Shown: piece after piece, positions 1 through 10,482 of the stretch | How the letters are laid out: each line of letters starts with the position of its first letter | Numbering within the stretch: position 1 is the first letter of the stretch | Assembly (NCBI GenBank): GCA_026929865.2 | Contig: CM049400.1 | Coordinates: forward strand, 19,601,501-19,665,500 | Direction of reading: 5' to 3' | Length of the DNA: 64,000 nt | DNA from: Hyperoplus lanceolatus | Lineage: Eukaryota; Chordata; Actinopteri; Uranoscopiformes; Ammodytidae | Translations under genes and position numbers: made by a program | The notes under the pieces: model-generated | The model's database searches: none | Seen by the model: only the letters and a program-made list of their open reading frames with translations | Told to the model about the DNA's origin: nothing

Positions 1-524
1 TTGGAGGTGAACCTGCTGGATGTGGAGGTCCCGGGCTGGTGTGGTACACGTGGTCTGCGGTTGTGAGGCCGGTTGGATGTACTGCCATATTCTCTGAAAC
101 GACTTTGGAGACGGCTTATGTTGGAGAAATGAACATTCAATGCACAAGCAACAGATCTGGTTGACATTCTTGCTGTCAGCATGCCATTTGCACGCTCCCT
201 CAATGCTTGTGGCATCTGTGGCATTTTGCTGTGAGACAAAACTGCACATTTCAGGGTGGCCTTTTATTGTGGATAGTCTAAGGCACACCTGTGCACTAAT
301 CATGATGTCGGATCAGCATCTTGATTTGGCACACCTGTGAGGTGGGATGGATTATCTCAGCAAAGCAGAAGTGCTCACTATAACACATTTAGACAGATTT
401 GTGAAGAATGTTTGAGAGAAATGGTAATATTGTGTATCTGGAATGAATTTTAGATCTTTAAGTCCATCTCATGAAAAATGGGAGCAAAAACAAAAGTGTT
501 GCGTTTATATTTTTGTTGAGTGTA
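1..524. mobile_element. 3' end of a fish Tc1/mariner-type DNA element, cut by the window edge
   Basis: The sequence closely matches a repeat I know from many fish genomes, ending in the terminus AAAAGTGTTGCGTTTATATT followed by TTTGTTGAGTGTA next to a TA dinucleotide. Phrases such as GGCACACCTGTG and GGTGGGATGGATTATCTC are typical of its interior. Only the right-hand part lies in the window and there is no open transposase frame. The assignment to Tc1/mariner rests on memory of the consensus and the TA flank. Confidence 0.6.
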
Positions 525-1046
525 TAATTTGTTGAGATGATTGCCAAATGTTAGCTCTTTTCCATCTAGAACTGAATCTTTTTCGATCCGTCCGAGGTGG
601 AGAACTCATCAAGCCGGAGATTTTATCTTGGAAGGCGTTTTCAGAGTCTACGGAAAGAAACCATTTCACTGTTTCATGGTAATCGTCGTTAGGTCAAAGC
701 TTGGTTATTTTGTCATTGGCGTAAAGAGGGATAAACGCTTCTTGAGGTTGGTGTGAAGCTGTAAATGCTGTAAAGCCTGATTTTTTTTTCTTTAGCTTTA
801 GATTAGGCCTGATGTTAAGCTTCCAATCAGTGTGGTAGGACTCCTACATTTGCGCTTGATTAGTGCCTTCGCTTTGCTTTCTTTTGAAACGTTTGATTCC
901 TGTTCACATCTTACACATGGCCTATGCAGGGAACCTGATAGAAACCTCTGTTTTCACAAGCTGTAGTAGGACAAAAATGTTTTAGGGTGAATTTTATCCT
1001 CCAACGTACAAACGGAAGTCATACAATTCATCACCATTTAAATTGA

Positions 1047-1575
1047 AGAGGACCTATGATACTTTTCGACTTTTATGACCTATAAACGTTGTTATAATGA
1101 TTTTTAGTCATGTTTAACCATACTGGCATATCAAATAATTACGTACATGCATTTAGACGTATTCCCTGCTTACCGTCTGGGGTGGTTATGCAGAGCACTA
1201 AACACTAGGGCAGCCGGTTGAGAATTCACTTGTTCAAATTTCCGGGTATCGTGTCATCACGTTCCTGGATGTTTCCATGTATGGTAATGCTGCTCAGGCA
1301 AGCTCCAGCCATGCCCCCCACCTTCCTCTCTCAGAAATCTCCCCGCGCGCTGCTGGAAATGTTCCGGAAGGAAGGTAACCAATCACAACGTGGGGTTTGC
1401 AGGAGGGGGGGGGAGGGGGCGGAGAAGGTCAAAGCAGACTGCTGTGCTCGCCAGGATGAGAGGAAGAGTGTCCCGAAAATCTACATGGTTTTTTGTGATG
1501 TGATTCGTGTCAGGTTGCTCTATTGCAGTTTTTAACAAGAAATTAAGACCAGAAAAGTAGTATAATAGGAGATCT
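1047..1575 (+). mobile_element. TTAA-flanked MITE, copy 1
   Basis: Ends AGAGGACCTATGATACTTTT and, reading inwards from the right, AGATCTCCTATTATACTACTT form terminal inverted repeats. The flanks are TTGA (1043-1046) and TTAA (1576-1579), consistent with a TTAA target duplication carrying one change. A second copy lies in opposite orientation at 27948-28563. No open frame of its own is credible. TTAA flanks suggest mobilisation by a piggyBac-type transposase, but the termini do not settle the family. Confidence 0.6.
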
Positions 1576-2201
1576 TTAAACACAAATAAAATCCCCCTGT
1601 TTTCCTTTACTCATTTTGTGAGTTTCCTGAAGGCTCCCACACACCCAATAGACACAAGCCCCTTTATCAGACAAATCCTTAAAAACAGGTCAATGCAAAC
1701 CATCTTCTCCCACAATCAAACAGCAAATTAAATGTGTTTTCTTTCATTTTAATTAATCAGTCTATAGCGTGCATGTAAACAAATAGTGCATGCCAGCTCC
1801 GGACCTCCCCTCTTTTTTTTTTGGGGGGGGGGTGTCTTTGCGTGTAAGAGTTGTTATGATGGGGAGTGTAGTGTTACTGTTTGGGGTTTTGGTGATATCT
1901 GAGCCACAGTGTTTGAAGTAAGGTCCACTGAGGGGAAGTGGCCCGCCAGACCGCTGGTCAGATGACTTCCAGTATGCCGGGGATTAGGGCCATGTGGCAG
2001 GTGTGAGGGGGATATGACCGCATAGTGACCCTCCCTCACTGCTTGAGAGCCAGAATTGGATTTTGGTGGAACATTTTTGACTCTAATGCTTGTTAATGTA
2101 CATTTAACAAAAATGTATCCGGACTGCAAACGTTTGGGAGTGTTGCACTTTGTAAATGCCCATGGGCCGCTTACCCAAAGCCTTCTTAGAGCCTTCTTAA
2201 C

Positions 2202-2872
2202 CAGGGCTGCCAAATTTCACCAAAAGTTTGGAGTGAGATTTTTTGGCCGAGGGACCCAAAACCGTGTCCTCTTTCCCACCCAATCATTTTTGCTAGTGTC
2301 CTGCAAGTTTACATATTGTTCATAATAAATCAGAAATAAAAGACAATTGGAAAATCAAAAATCTTATTAAAATAAACAAATTCATGAATTGCAAAGTCGT
2401 AGGACAGGTTTTAATTAAACATTGGGTGTGGACATATTGTAAGTGGGGGTCTGGGGTTCCCCCCCAGAAAATTTTGAGCATTAAACACTTAATTTCCTGC
2501 ATTCTGGTAACTTTTTATGAAGCAATGTGTGCCTTTTCTGCATTCATTTTTATGTAAAGTAAAAGAGAACATTCACGGTTTCGCTGACACAAATTTAATT
2601 GAATAGCCTACAATGCATGTGTAGTGCTTTCAAATATCTCCTGTAGCCTGTTGTTAAAACATTTGGTTAAACTGTAATAAAGGTAATTATTCTATATGTA
2701 TTCAACATCGTATGGGTTATCCAATTATCCAATTTCAATTCACCATTAATATATTAAATCTATGACACTTGATGTCTTCTCAGAACATATTTTTCCCACA
2801 GTAACCTCTAAGCTTAGTTACTCAACACATTCATTCAATTAATGTTGACAACATTTTAGAACAAAAATGTGT
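2202..2872. mobile_element. Possible hAT-type fragment inside element A
   Basis: Element A jumps here from CTTCTTAA to unrelated AT-rich sequence that starts CAGGGCTGCCAAATTTCACC, a terminus I associate with fish hAT elements. It ends where A resumes at GAGTTCCTAC (about 2873). Element B has about 30 bases in place of this insert, so the insertion came with a small deletion, or the boundary has eroded. No 8-bp duplication or matching right end is visible. Confidence 0.35.
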
Positions 2873-3030
2873 GAGTTCCTACTTAACGTTTCGCCTGTTC
2901 CCCGAAACGTTCTTTGCTACGAATCTCTTTCGTACGCCATACGTTGGTAAGGTTGGTCTGGAGCGCCCTGAGAGCCTTCTTAGCTCTACCGTAGGGATGT
3001 TTCAGGTCTCGCTTGTGTCATTTAACTAAT

Positions 3031-3392
3031 AAATCTGACTGTGTTTCATATCAAACGGACACAGCGATGACTGTATTTAATAACAAACTGTTCAAAACGA
3101 TCCAACTGTCTAGTGTATATCACGTATATTTAAAGTAGGCTTAGGATATTATATATTTTAGCAGAATACCATTAACTCTGATTCACAAAGTGTTCAAACT
3201 ATATGAACAAGTAGCCTACTTTTTAGTCATCTAACTGACTTGACAATCAGCATTAACTGAATGGATGCGATGTCCCTCAATATGAAAATACTTTATACGT
3301 GATACACTATAGCCTATAGTCGGATCGTTTTTATCAGTTTGTTATTAAATACAGTCATCGCTGTGTCCCTGTGATATGAAATACAGTCAGAT
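3031..3392. repeat. Long imperfect palindrome inside element A
   Basis: The left arm, from AAATCTGACTGTGTTTCATA through ACAGCGATGACTGTATTTAA, is repeated in inverse near the right end (TTAAATACAGTCATCGCTGT through ATACAGTCAGAT). The arms are about 100 bases with small differences. The same palindrome recurs in element B. Confidence 0.8.
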
Positions 3393-3686
3393 GTATAAGT
3401 TTAATGACACAAGTGAAAGTCCCTGCGATCGCTGTGGCATCGCCAGAGATACAAACCCCCACATTTCCTTCCGTAAAGCACCAGGCGTAAAACGGACACG
3501 AGTCACATCCCTGTTGCGCATGGAACTGCCACAAGTCATTCATGATGAAAATAATTGCTGTAAACAATCTTCATCTCCTCCGCTGTTTCTATATTTTCTA
3601 TAGGCTATCTTTTTTTAAATTAGTATAGGCTATGGTAGTATGTTCGACATGATTAACACTAGAACCTCCGCACTGTGTTCCACACC

Positions 3687-3721
3687 GGCTCAGCTGACAG
3701 CTGAGAGCTGTCAGCTGAGCC
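3687..3721. repeat. Perfect 16-bp-arm hairpin
   Basis: GGCTCAGCTGACAGCT, a 3-base loop GAG, then AGCTGTCAGCTGAGCC: perfectly complementary arms. Element B at the matching place (about 5040-5070) has only GGCTCAGCTGGCAGCAGCC, so the palindrome arose in copy A. Confidence 0.9.
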
Positions 3722-4189
3722 CGGGCAGAGTGCGTCGGATCCTCCGCCTCAAAACTATATAATCAATTAGAGCTTACCTTAAAATAAGTGTGCCATGTTA
3801 CTGTTTATTGTATTTATTGTTTGGGCCGTCTGTTTATTTATATAGGCTATTGGCGATATTATGTCTACTTTCAGTTTCATTACTGACCCACCAAGTAACG
3901 TGATTAGTGTTCTTAAAGATACTTAGATTATAAAACAAGAATTCCAAAACACAGATGATGATTCAACAAACTAATTTATGACTTTATATTACACTAGAAA
4001 TACACGGGTAGATTTGATTAGACAGCATACAGATGCAGCTGCGCATGAAATGAGCAGGAAATGGATAATCGAACTCGGAGCAACCGATTTCAGCAGTGTA
4101 CGAACGACGTAAGGTGTGTTTATCCTAAGGGGCCACTCACACTAGGGCTGCGGCCCCGTGCCAAAGCTCATTAGCATACTAAAGTCTAG

Positions 4190-5621
4190 GGGCCGGTTTC
4201 CCAAAGCCTTCTTAGAGCCTTCTTAACGCTACGTCATTCGTAACCCCTACGTAGAGTTCCTACTTAACATTTCGCCTGTTTCCTGAAACGTTCTTTGCTA
4301 CGAATCTCTTTCGTACGTCACACGTTGGTAAGATTGGTCTGGAGCGCCCTCAGAGCCTTCTTAGCTCTACCGTAGGGATGTTTCAGCTCTCATTTGTGTC
4401 AATTAACTAATAAATCTGACTGTATTTCATATCAAACGGACACAGCGATGACTGTATTTAATAACAAACTGTTAAAAACGATCCAACTATATATAGTGTA
4501 CATCACGTATATTTAATACCATTCACTCTGATTCACAAAGTGTTAAAACTATATTCAAGTAGGCCTAGCCTACTTTTTTGTCATCTAACTGACTTGCATT
4601 AACTGAATGGATGCGATGTCCGTCAATATAAAAATACTTTATAGGCTACTACGTGATACACTATAGCCTGCAGTCGGATCGTTTTTATCAGTTTGATATT
4701 TAATACAGTCATCGCTGTGTCCCTGTGATATGAAATACAGTCAGATTTATAAGTTTAATGACACAAGTGAAAGTCCCTGCGATCGCTGTGGCATCGCCAG
4801 AGATAGGCTACAGACCCCCACATATCCTTCCATTAAAGCACCATGCGTAAAACGGACACGAGTGACATCCCTGTTGCGTATGGAACTGCCACACATTCAT
4901 GAAGAAAATAATTGCTGGAAACAATCTTAATCTTAATCTTTCTATATTTTCTAGGCTATATCTTTTTTTAAATCAGTATAGGCTATGGTAGTAGGTTAGA
5001 CCATGGTTAACACTAGAACCTCCGCACTGTGTTCCACACGGCTCATAGGGCTCAGCTGGCAGCAGCCGGGCAGAGTGCGTCGGAGCCTCCGCCTCACAAC
5101 ATGTAAACGTGTGAAACAATGTATTAATAATCAATTAAAGCTTACCTTAAAATAAGTGTGCCATGTTACTGTTTATTGTATTTAGGATTTTAGCTAATTT
5201 GGACCCTGTTTTGGCCGTCTGTTTTTATTGATATAGGCTATTGGCGATATTATAGGCCTATCTACTTTCAGTTTCCTTACTGACCCACCACGAAACGTGA
5301 TTATTGTTCTTAAAGATACTTAGATTATAAAGCAAGAGGTGTTAAATAAATGTTTCGGCTTAGAAGGATTTCTAGTAATCTTGTATTCGCAAAGACTGCA
5401 ATACGTTTCATAGTGTTGTCATGCAGCTTCGCATGAAATAAGCAGGAAATGGATAATTGAACTCTGAGCAATCGATTTCAGCAGTGCACGTACGACGTAA
5501 GGAGTGTTTATCCTAAGAGACCGTTCGGGAACCACGACTACAGAGGTAAACAACTTTGGTAAGTCATAACGTAGGAGTCTTCGTAGCTCGCTAAGAGATG
5601 ACGTTATCGGGAAACCGGCCC
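4190..5621. mobile_element. PIF/Harbinger-like DNA element B
   Basis: A complete 1432-bp element with perfect 13-bp inverted ends (GGGCCGGTTTCCC and GGGAAACCGGCCC) and the 3-bp duplication TAG (4187-4189 and 5622-5624). It lies inside the element starting at 4129. The related copy at 18012-19010 shows the empty target with a single TAG (read as CTA on the + strand at 18950-18952). It is the same family as element A: about 1.2 kb align, starting at GAGTTCCTACTTAAC and ending near GTTTATCCTAAG. It has no transposase gene. Confidence 0.75.
4412..4746. repeat. Long imperfect palindrome inside element B
   Basis: Counterpart of 3031-3392, with arms starting AAATCTGACTGTATTTCATA and ending in the inverse near 4746. 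Both element copies keep the fold, so it belongs to the element family. Confidence 0.8.
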
Positions 5622-8600
5622 TAGAACGTTTGGCTAGTGTGACCACGCCATCCGTATTCCAGCACGGAACAGCCCCTTGTACACGGCACTGGCCAAAGTA
5701 CAGATGCTAATGAGATGACACGCGCACAAGCAAGCGCACAGGCGGAGTTCCTGACGTGAATTTATTAAGGATGCATTGCATAGTCCTTTAACGCCCGCTG
5801 CCTTACTAGTCGGCACCAGAATTGCCCACCACTTGGACTTGTAGCTACATAAAATATGTGAGAATATTAGTGTGTGTAGGCCTAGGTGTGGGCTAATAAA
5901 AGAGGGAGAGAGCTAAATAGGTGAGCGCAGAAAGCAAAGCAAAAAGGTTTTCGTGTTTACTCACGTTCGTCAGATGATTTGTTTCTTTTTCCTCCACTTT
6001 ATAAAGACACTTAAAAAAACGATCTCTGCCCATACAAAAAGTTCTGACTTGGATTTGATGGAGCGATCGATGTGTATAAAACACCTAAACTCCTTCCTAA
6101 AAGCTGGGGCAATGGCGGTCACAGCTTGGGTTTCGTTTCGGCCGGGAGGACTTGAAAGTCACGTGACATGTACGCTGTTCATTAGAAATGAATAGGGGGA
6201 CAAATGTAGGTAACTCACAATTTCAAGGCCTTTATTGTGAAACCTCTATATTTTGCGCTGTGGACCAATGTAGCTATTTTACATTTCACTGTGAGACTGG
6301 GTGAGAGGACGTTTTCGGGAAACCGGCCCCATGACTGTATCTGTATACTATACACCTAAATAAAGCCAGGGCTCTCCTGATTGCCTTTTGAACTCAAGCT
6401 AAATCTTCAATATTGAAATCCAATCAAATTTAATTAAAAATAAATAAAGTAAACAAACCCAAGACATTTTTACAAACTGTTTGGTACATGATACACAATT
6501 TCATACAAGATGCAGATATTTGAAATAGGCCTACTTCATTAACCAGAATTGTTCTGTTTCTGGTAAGATTCTAGTGAAGTTGAGACACACAATTTGCAAA
6601 TGAGAAAGTGGGACAAAAACTGATAAAGGGAGACTTATATCATATATATTGTATTAAACAAAAATGGTTGTAACTCTCTGTGTGCAACAGAATGAAAATA
6701 TAACTCAAATTGAGTGCTAATAATATTACAAATAATAGTGGTTTTAGTACTTTCTCAAGTATATATAATGAATCATTTGTAGCCCTGGTTGTGGAAATGG
6801 TTTTGTTTTTCCACATTCCCGACAACACTAGTTGCTGGCCTGCTCATTGTAGATTCATATGACACCTCGTCAGCCCTGTGGAGGAATCTTACTTATACCC
6901 TTTCCGGAGTTTACAGCTAAATGTATGGAAGTGTTAATGTGCCTTCCCACAATGCTCAGTCTGTGGCCTTTGGATAATCAGCCACGACATGTGGTCCTTA
7001 GGTGCATATCTTCAATCGTGTGTTTGAGTCAGACAAAACTGAGATTACGTTTATTTACATAGAGGCAATGTTTACTGAATCTGTATCCGAGTCTTATGTG
7101 AAGGCAAGATAAACTTTGAAAATTAGCCTTGGTTTAATATTACGGCTTTACAAAGGGCTTATGTTTGAGAGCATGCGTGTGTGCAGGTGTGCGCGAGTAT
7201 GCGCTTGTGCGATGACATTTCTGTGGAGGCCGGGGCCAGGGTAAAGTTTATCAATCATAAACATGAGCCAATGGATCCCATTACGCTGTGGAGATATGCG
7301 TGTTTACTCAGCAGTGTGAAGAGCAAAGAGAGACAGGAGGGGAGAGACAGACACATGTATGCCAGCTTTTCCCTCTCTGTGGACACAGTGTACCAACATA
7401 TCCCAATTACTCCTAGGTCATTTACTGTTGGCACTTTACTCCCCCCCCCCAACTTCTTCCCGTTTATGTAACAATGACTAATATGAAGGGTGTGGTATCC
7501 AAATCTCATTGAAGCATTGTTGTGCTCACAAGTCGAATCGGCTGGAAAGACTCAGAGAAGCCTGGGGGCTTAGTTTAGGCAACATCCTACTCAATCCTTT
7601 TCCAAGGAAATGATTGGAATTCCTGGTACTTAACATGCCTAATGAGTAGAACAAGGGAATCACAAAGAGGGGGCTTTTTCACTTTACATTCCTCATTCCT
7701 TCCTCTCCATTCTTCTGTTTGTCTTTTTCAGGTAATTTCAGGTAATGAGAAAAGCTACGAGGAATACCTCCCTCCCCCCATTTTTTCTTTTTAATTATTC
7801 AAATTAAATTTATATAAACTATATCTAATGCATTTAAGGGTTTTTGTTTATATATTTTTTACACTAGAATGATGGCCTCAAATAGTTATGTTTGGAGGAA
7901 ACCTTATCTCTTTCCTCGTCACAGTGTCTCTTGGCCCCTCTCTCCCCCCTTCCTTGTTCGACTATTCTCTGGCCAGACGCCCCCCTCGGTTTTATTAATG
8001 CCCTCATCAGGAAGTGGTGCCTAGAGTTTCTCTTTACTAACAAACAAATTAGTCTTTGTATCTGAGTGGCTCCATCCCCTCCTCCCTCTCTCTCCGGCTG
8101 CTGAAGAAGCTGGGAGAAAATTCTCAATGAAACAAAGAAGACATGCAGCTTGATGGCTCACAAGTGGAGCCCAGGGGCATTGGTGTCGATTGGAGGAAGC
8201 AAATACTATTTTTCTACTGGAGCACTTGTGTCCGTTCTGAATATGGTGAAGTGAGACACCCTGACAGGAGCAAATATAGCCCATTCATCCCCCCATAAAC
8301 AATGCAGCTTCTATTTTGGGCCGAGTAGTTTGAACAAAGGACATCTAAATGTTTTTTTTGTCTCTTCTCAAGTGGAGTTAATTTTCTGACATTTGTTAGA
8401 GCACAGGCTACATTGTCTGGTTGAATGAATGCCAAGGAGAGGTCACACATCTCTTTTTCTGAATGATGTTTACAACCATTTCCCCCTTTTTTAATAACAC
8501 AATTTGGTGGCACAGTGTTTATTTTGGGTCCACAAACAGTTTAGCCCTTTGCTTTAACTTCTAGCCATGTTGATTGGTTAGTGTTCAAAGACTTGTTGGA

Positions 8601-9059
8601 AACAAACATGTTTGTCTGTCTCATTGGACAGGCGCTGGGACAGTGTTGCTCACGTCCTAAGCCTCTGTAAGAACATAACAGGTTTAACCAAGGAGCTCAT
8701 ATGTCAAGACATTTCCTGTGCTGACCAACTGAACCTGCTTTTAGACGGTTCAAAATAATTTGCAGTATGTGCCAGTGCTGTAATTATATGAATAATTGAT
8801 TTCCCTAAATACCAATACAATGCATTGTAAGGGGTTTAGAGGTTTTTTAATCTCTGTTAAGATTTATAAAATAAGTTACATAAGTTTATTTGTTGTTACA
8901 TTAGAGCAGGGATTTGCAAACAGGAGTACTTGCAGCCCAGGTGCTATTTCTGCAGTTTCTTGGAGGCACGTGAACAAGAAAATTATATAGGCCGGTTAGA
9001 TTACTTAGAAATGTTGGAACATAGGTCTGTGGTAACATAAACACGCTCCTTGTCTAAAA

Positions 9060-9625
9060 TTAAGGGATACATTGTGGTGAGTAGTTAGGTAATGCTTACG
9101 GTAATGAATAATTAATACTAAATACATAGTGAAGAAATAACTAAGGTAGCTAAAAGTAATGGAGAGATGCTTAAAAATAGTATACAAATAGTAAGTAAAT
9201 GGCTTTAGTAGCTCATGCAAATGGTTAAGTTAATGGATAGAACCTTAATTGTTTCATATAGTTAGCTAAAATTGATGGCTTACAATAAACAGCTAAAATA
9301 AATGTAAAACACAGCTTAAATAGGCTAGTTAAATGTACTTGATACACAAATAAATAAACAAGCTGAAAATATTAAATAGATGTATAAAATGTAATTGGGT
9401 AACATACTTAACTTAAAGTAATGGTTAATTGTGTACAATGTCAACACATGAATATCTAAATTGTTCAAATAGTTAGCTTAAGGTAATCACTCAATGGATA
9501 AAATAGTTAGCTTAATAAATAATTGATAAATGGCAAAAAGATTAAAGTATTGATTAAATTTACTAAAATTACTATAAGTAATGGCTAAATCGTTAAATTA
9601 ATCGAGAAAAATCACTTTTCTTGTG
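9060..9625. repeat. AT-rich region of degenerate short repeats
   Basis: Variants of ATAGTTAGCTTAA and AATGGATAAA/AATGGTTAA recur many times (for example near 9225, 9258, 9420, 9465, 9495 and 9580) with irregular spacing of roughly 15-25 bases. It looks like an old, decayed minisatellite. No coding frame. Confidence 0.5.
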
Positions 9626-9629
9626 GCGC

Positions 9630-10482
9630 TTGTGGATATTTTTGAAGGAAGTCCACTTCTAGGCAGATGTTAAGTCACTCTTAAAGCTCTCCATTTGTCA
9701 ATGATTTGCCTCACAGTGGACCGATGGAGCTCAAACTTTTTTTGTATTAATTTATAGCTGTCCCCAGACACATGTGAAACATCACAACTCTAATCCTGAG
9801 ATCCTCTGAGATTTCCTTTCCTCTTGGCATGTCTGTCCTGTATGGGTTCCGTTTGGTGGGCCTAAACTGACCTGGTTTTATCTCTGTTTAATCTTGTGCT
9901 GCCCAATTTCTTCCCAAAGATCTCTCATTACATTGGTCCATTTCATCACTCAATTTGGCCCACCTGATTGTGCTTACCTGCTCAATTTAAAGCTGGGGTG
10001 GAGGAGAAAATGGCAGTTGGGATAGAGATTTGAATCCAAATACCTCAACCGCTCCACTTGTTCTCTTTGGTCCCTCCCCTATGGTCCCTCCCTGACACAC
10101 TTTACACCAACAAAGTCGTGCCAAAGTGAATGGACAGTTCCAACAGCCAATACGAACAGAGAATCGGAGCCTCGCTCTGATTGGTCAAAGTGTACAGCTC
10201 ATGTTAACTTTGACTAATCAGAAATCACATACCCCAGCTTTAAGCAATGCAGCTCAGGGTTCACAAACCTTTGCACATACAAAAGTTGGCAAATCATTTG
10301 TTTTATTTGTTTTATCAATTGATTTCTGGAAAATAAAAATGTGGAATTGATAAACAAACATCTGCTTTTCATATAAAAAATGCTGTTATTGATAATGAAT
10401 GAAAATAAATTAATAATGGTTAAACTAAATAAAATTCCAAAAGGCTCAAGGGGTTCACAAACTTTCAAGCAGCACTGTATTA
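9630..10482 (-). mobile_element. Decayed Tc1-like element, interrupted by a MITE
   Basis: The right end CACAAACTTTCAAGCAGCAC followed by TGTA, next to TTAATATA, is the terminus of a common fish Tc1-like family that I recognise; an inner copy of the motif (GGTTCACAAACCTTTGCAC) is near 10258. The stretch 9650-9900 reads on the minus strand as the N-terminal helix-turn-helix part of a Tc1 transposase (TGCCTCACAGTGGACCGATG, CTGAGATCCTCTGAGATTTC), heavily broken. The catalytic part is missing. Confidence 0.6.
9991..10239. mobile_element. Small MITE with AGCTGGGGT ends
   Basis: Inverted ends AGCTGGGGT at 9991 and ACCCCAGCT at 10231-10239, each bordered by TTAA (9987-9990 and 10240-10243), about 249 bp. 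It separates the transposase part of the surrounding Tc1-like element from its right end, so it inserted later. There is no open frame of its own. Confidence 0.6.

Larger units (their letters stand above)
4129..6082 (-). mobile_element. YTAA-flanked element, truncated copy, interrupted by element B
   Basis: Starts GGGGCCACTCACACTAGGGC directly after CTAA. After removing element B it follows the reverse complement of 19010-18355 through long shared blocks, for example GAACGTTTGGCTAGTGTGAC, GATGCTAATGAGATGACACG and GCGATCGATGTGTATAAAAC. Similarity stops near 6082, so the far end is missing. Its insertion point in element A corresponds to CTAA at 5513-5516 of element B, which is the uninterrupted version of the target. 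Confidence 0.65.
2164..6329. mobile_element. PIF/Harbinger-like DNA element A (outermost of a nest)
   Basis: The left end GGGCCGCTTACCC and right end GGGAAACCGGCCC are inverted copies, flanked by the 3-bp duplication CAT (2161-2163 and 6330-6332). Three-base duplications and G-rich termini suit PIF/Harbinger. Its own sequence is 2164-2201 and about 2873-4128, closely matching element B (4190-5621), plus the last 28 bases or so. It is interrupted by a hAT-like segment (2202-2872) and by a YTAA-flanked element (from 4129). The stretch 6083-6300 matches neither relative and its origin is unclear. No transposase is present, so it is non-autonomous. Confidence 0.6.
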
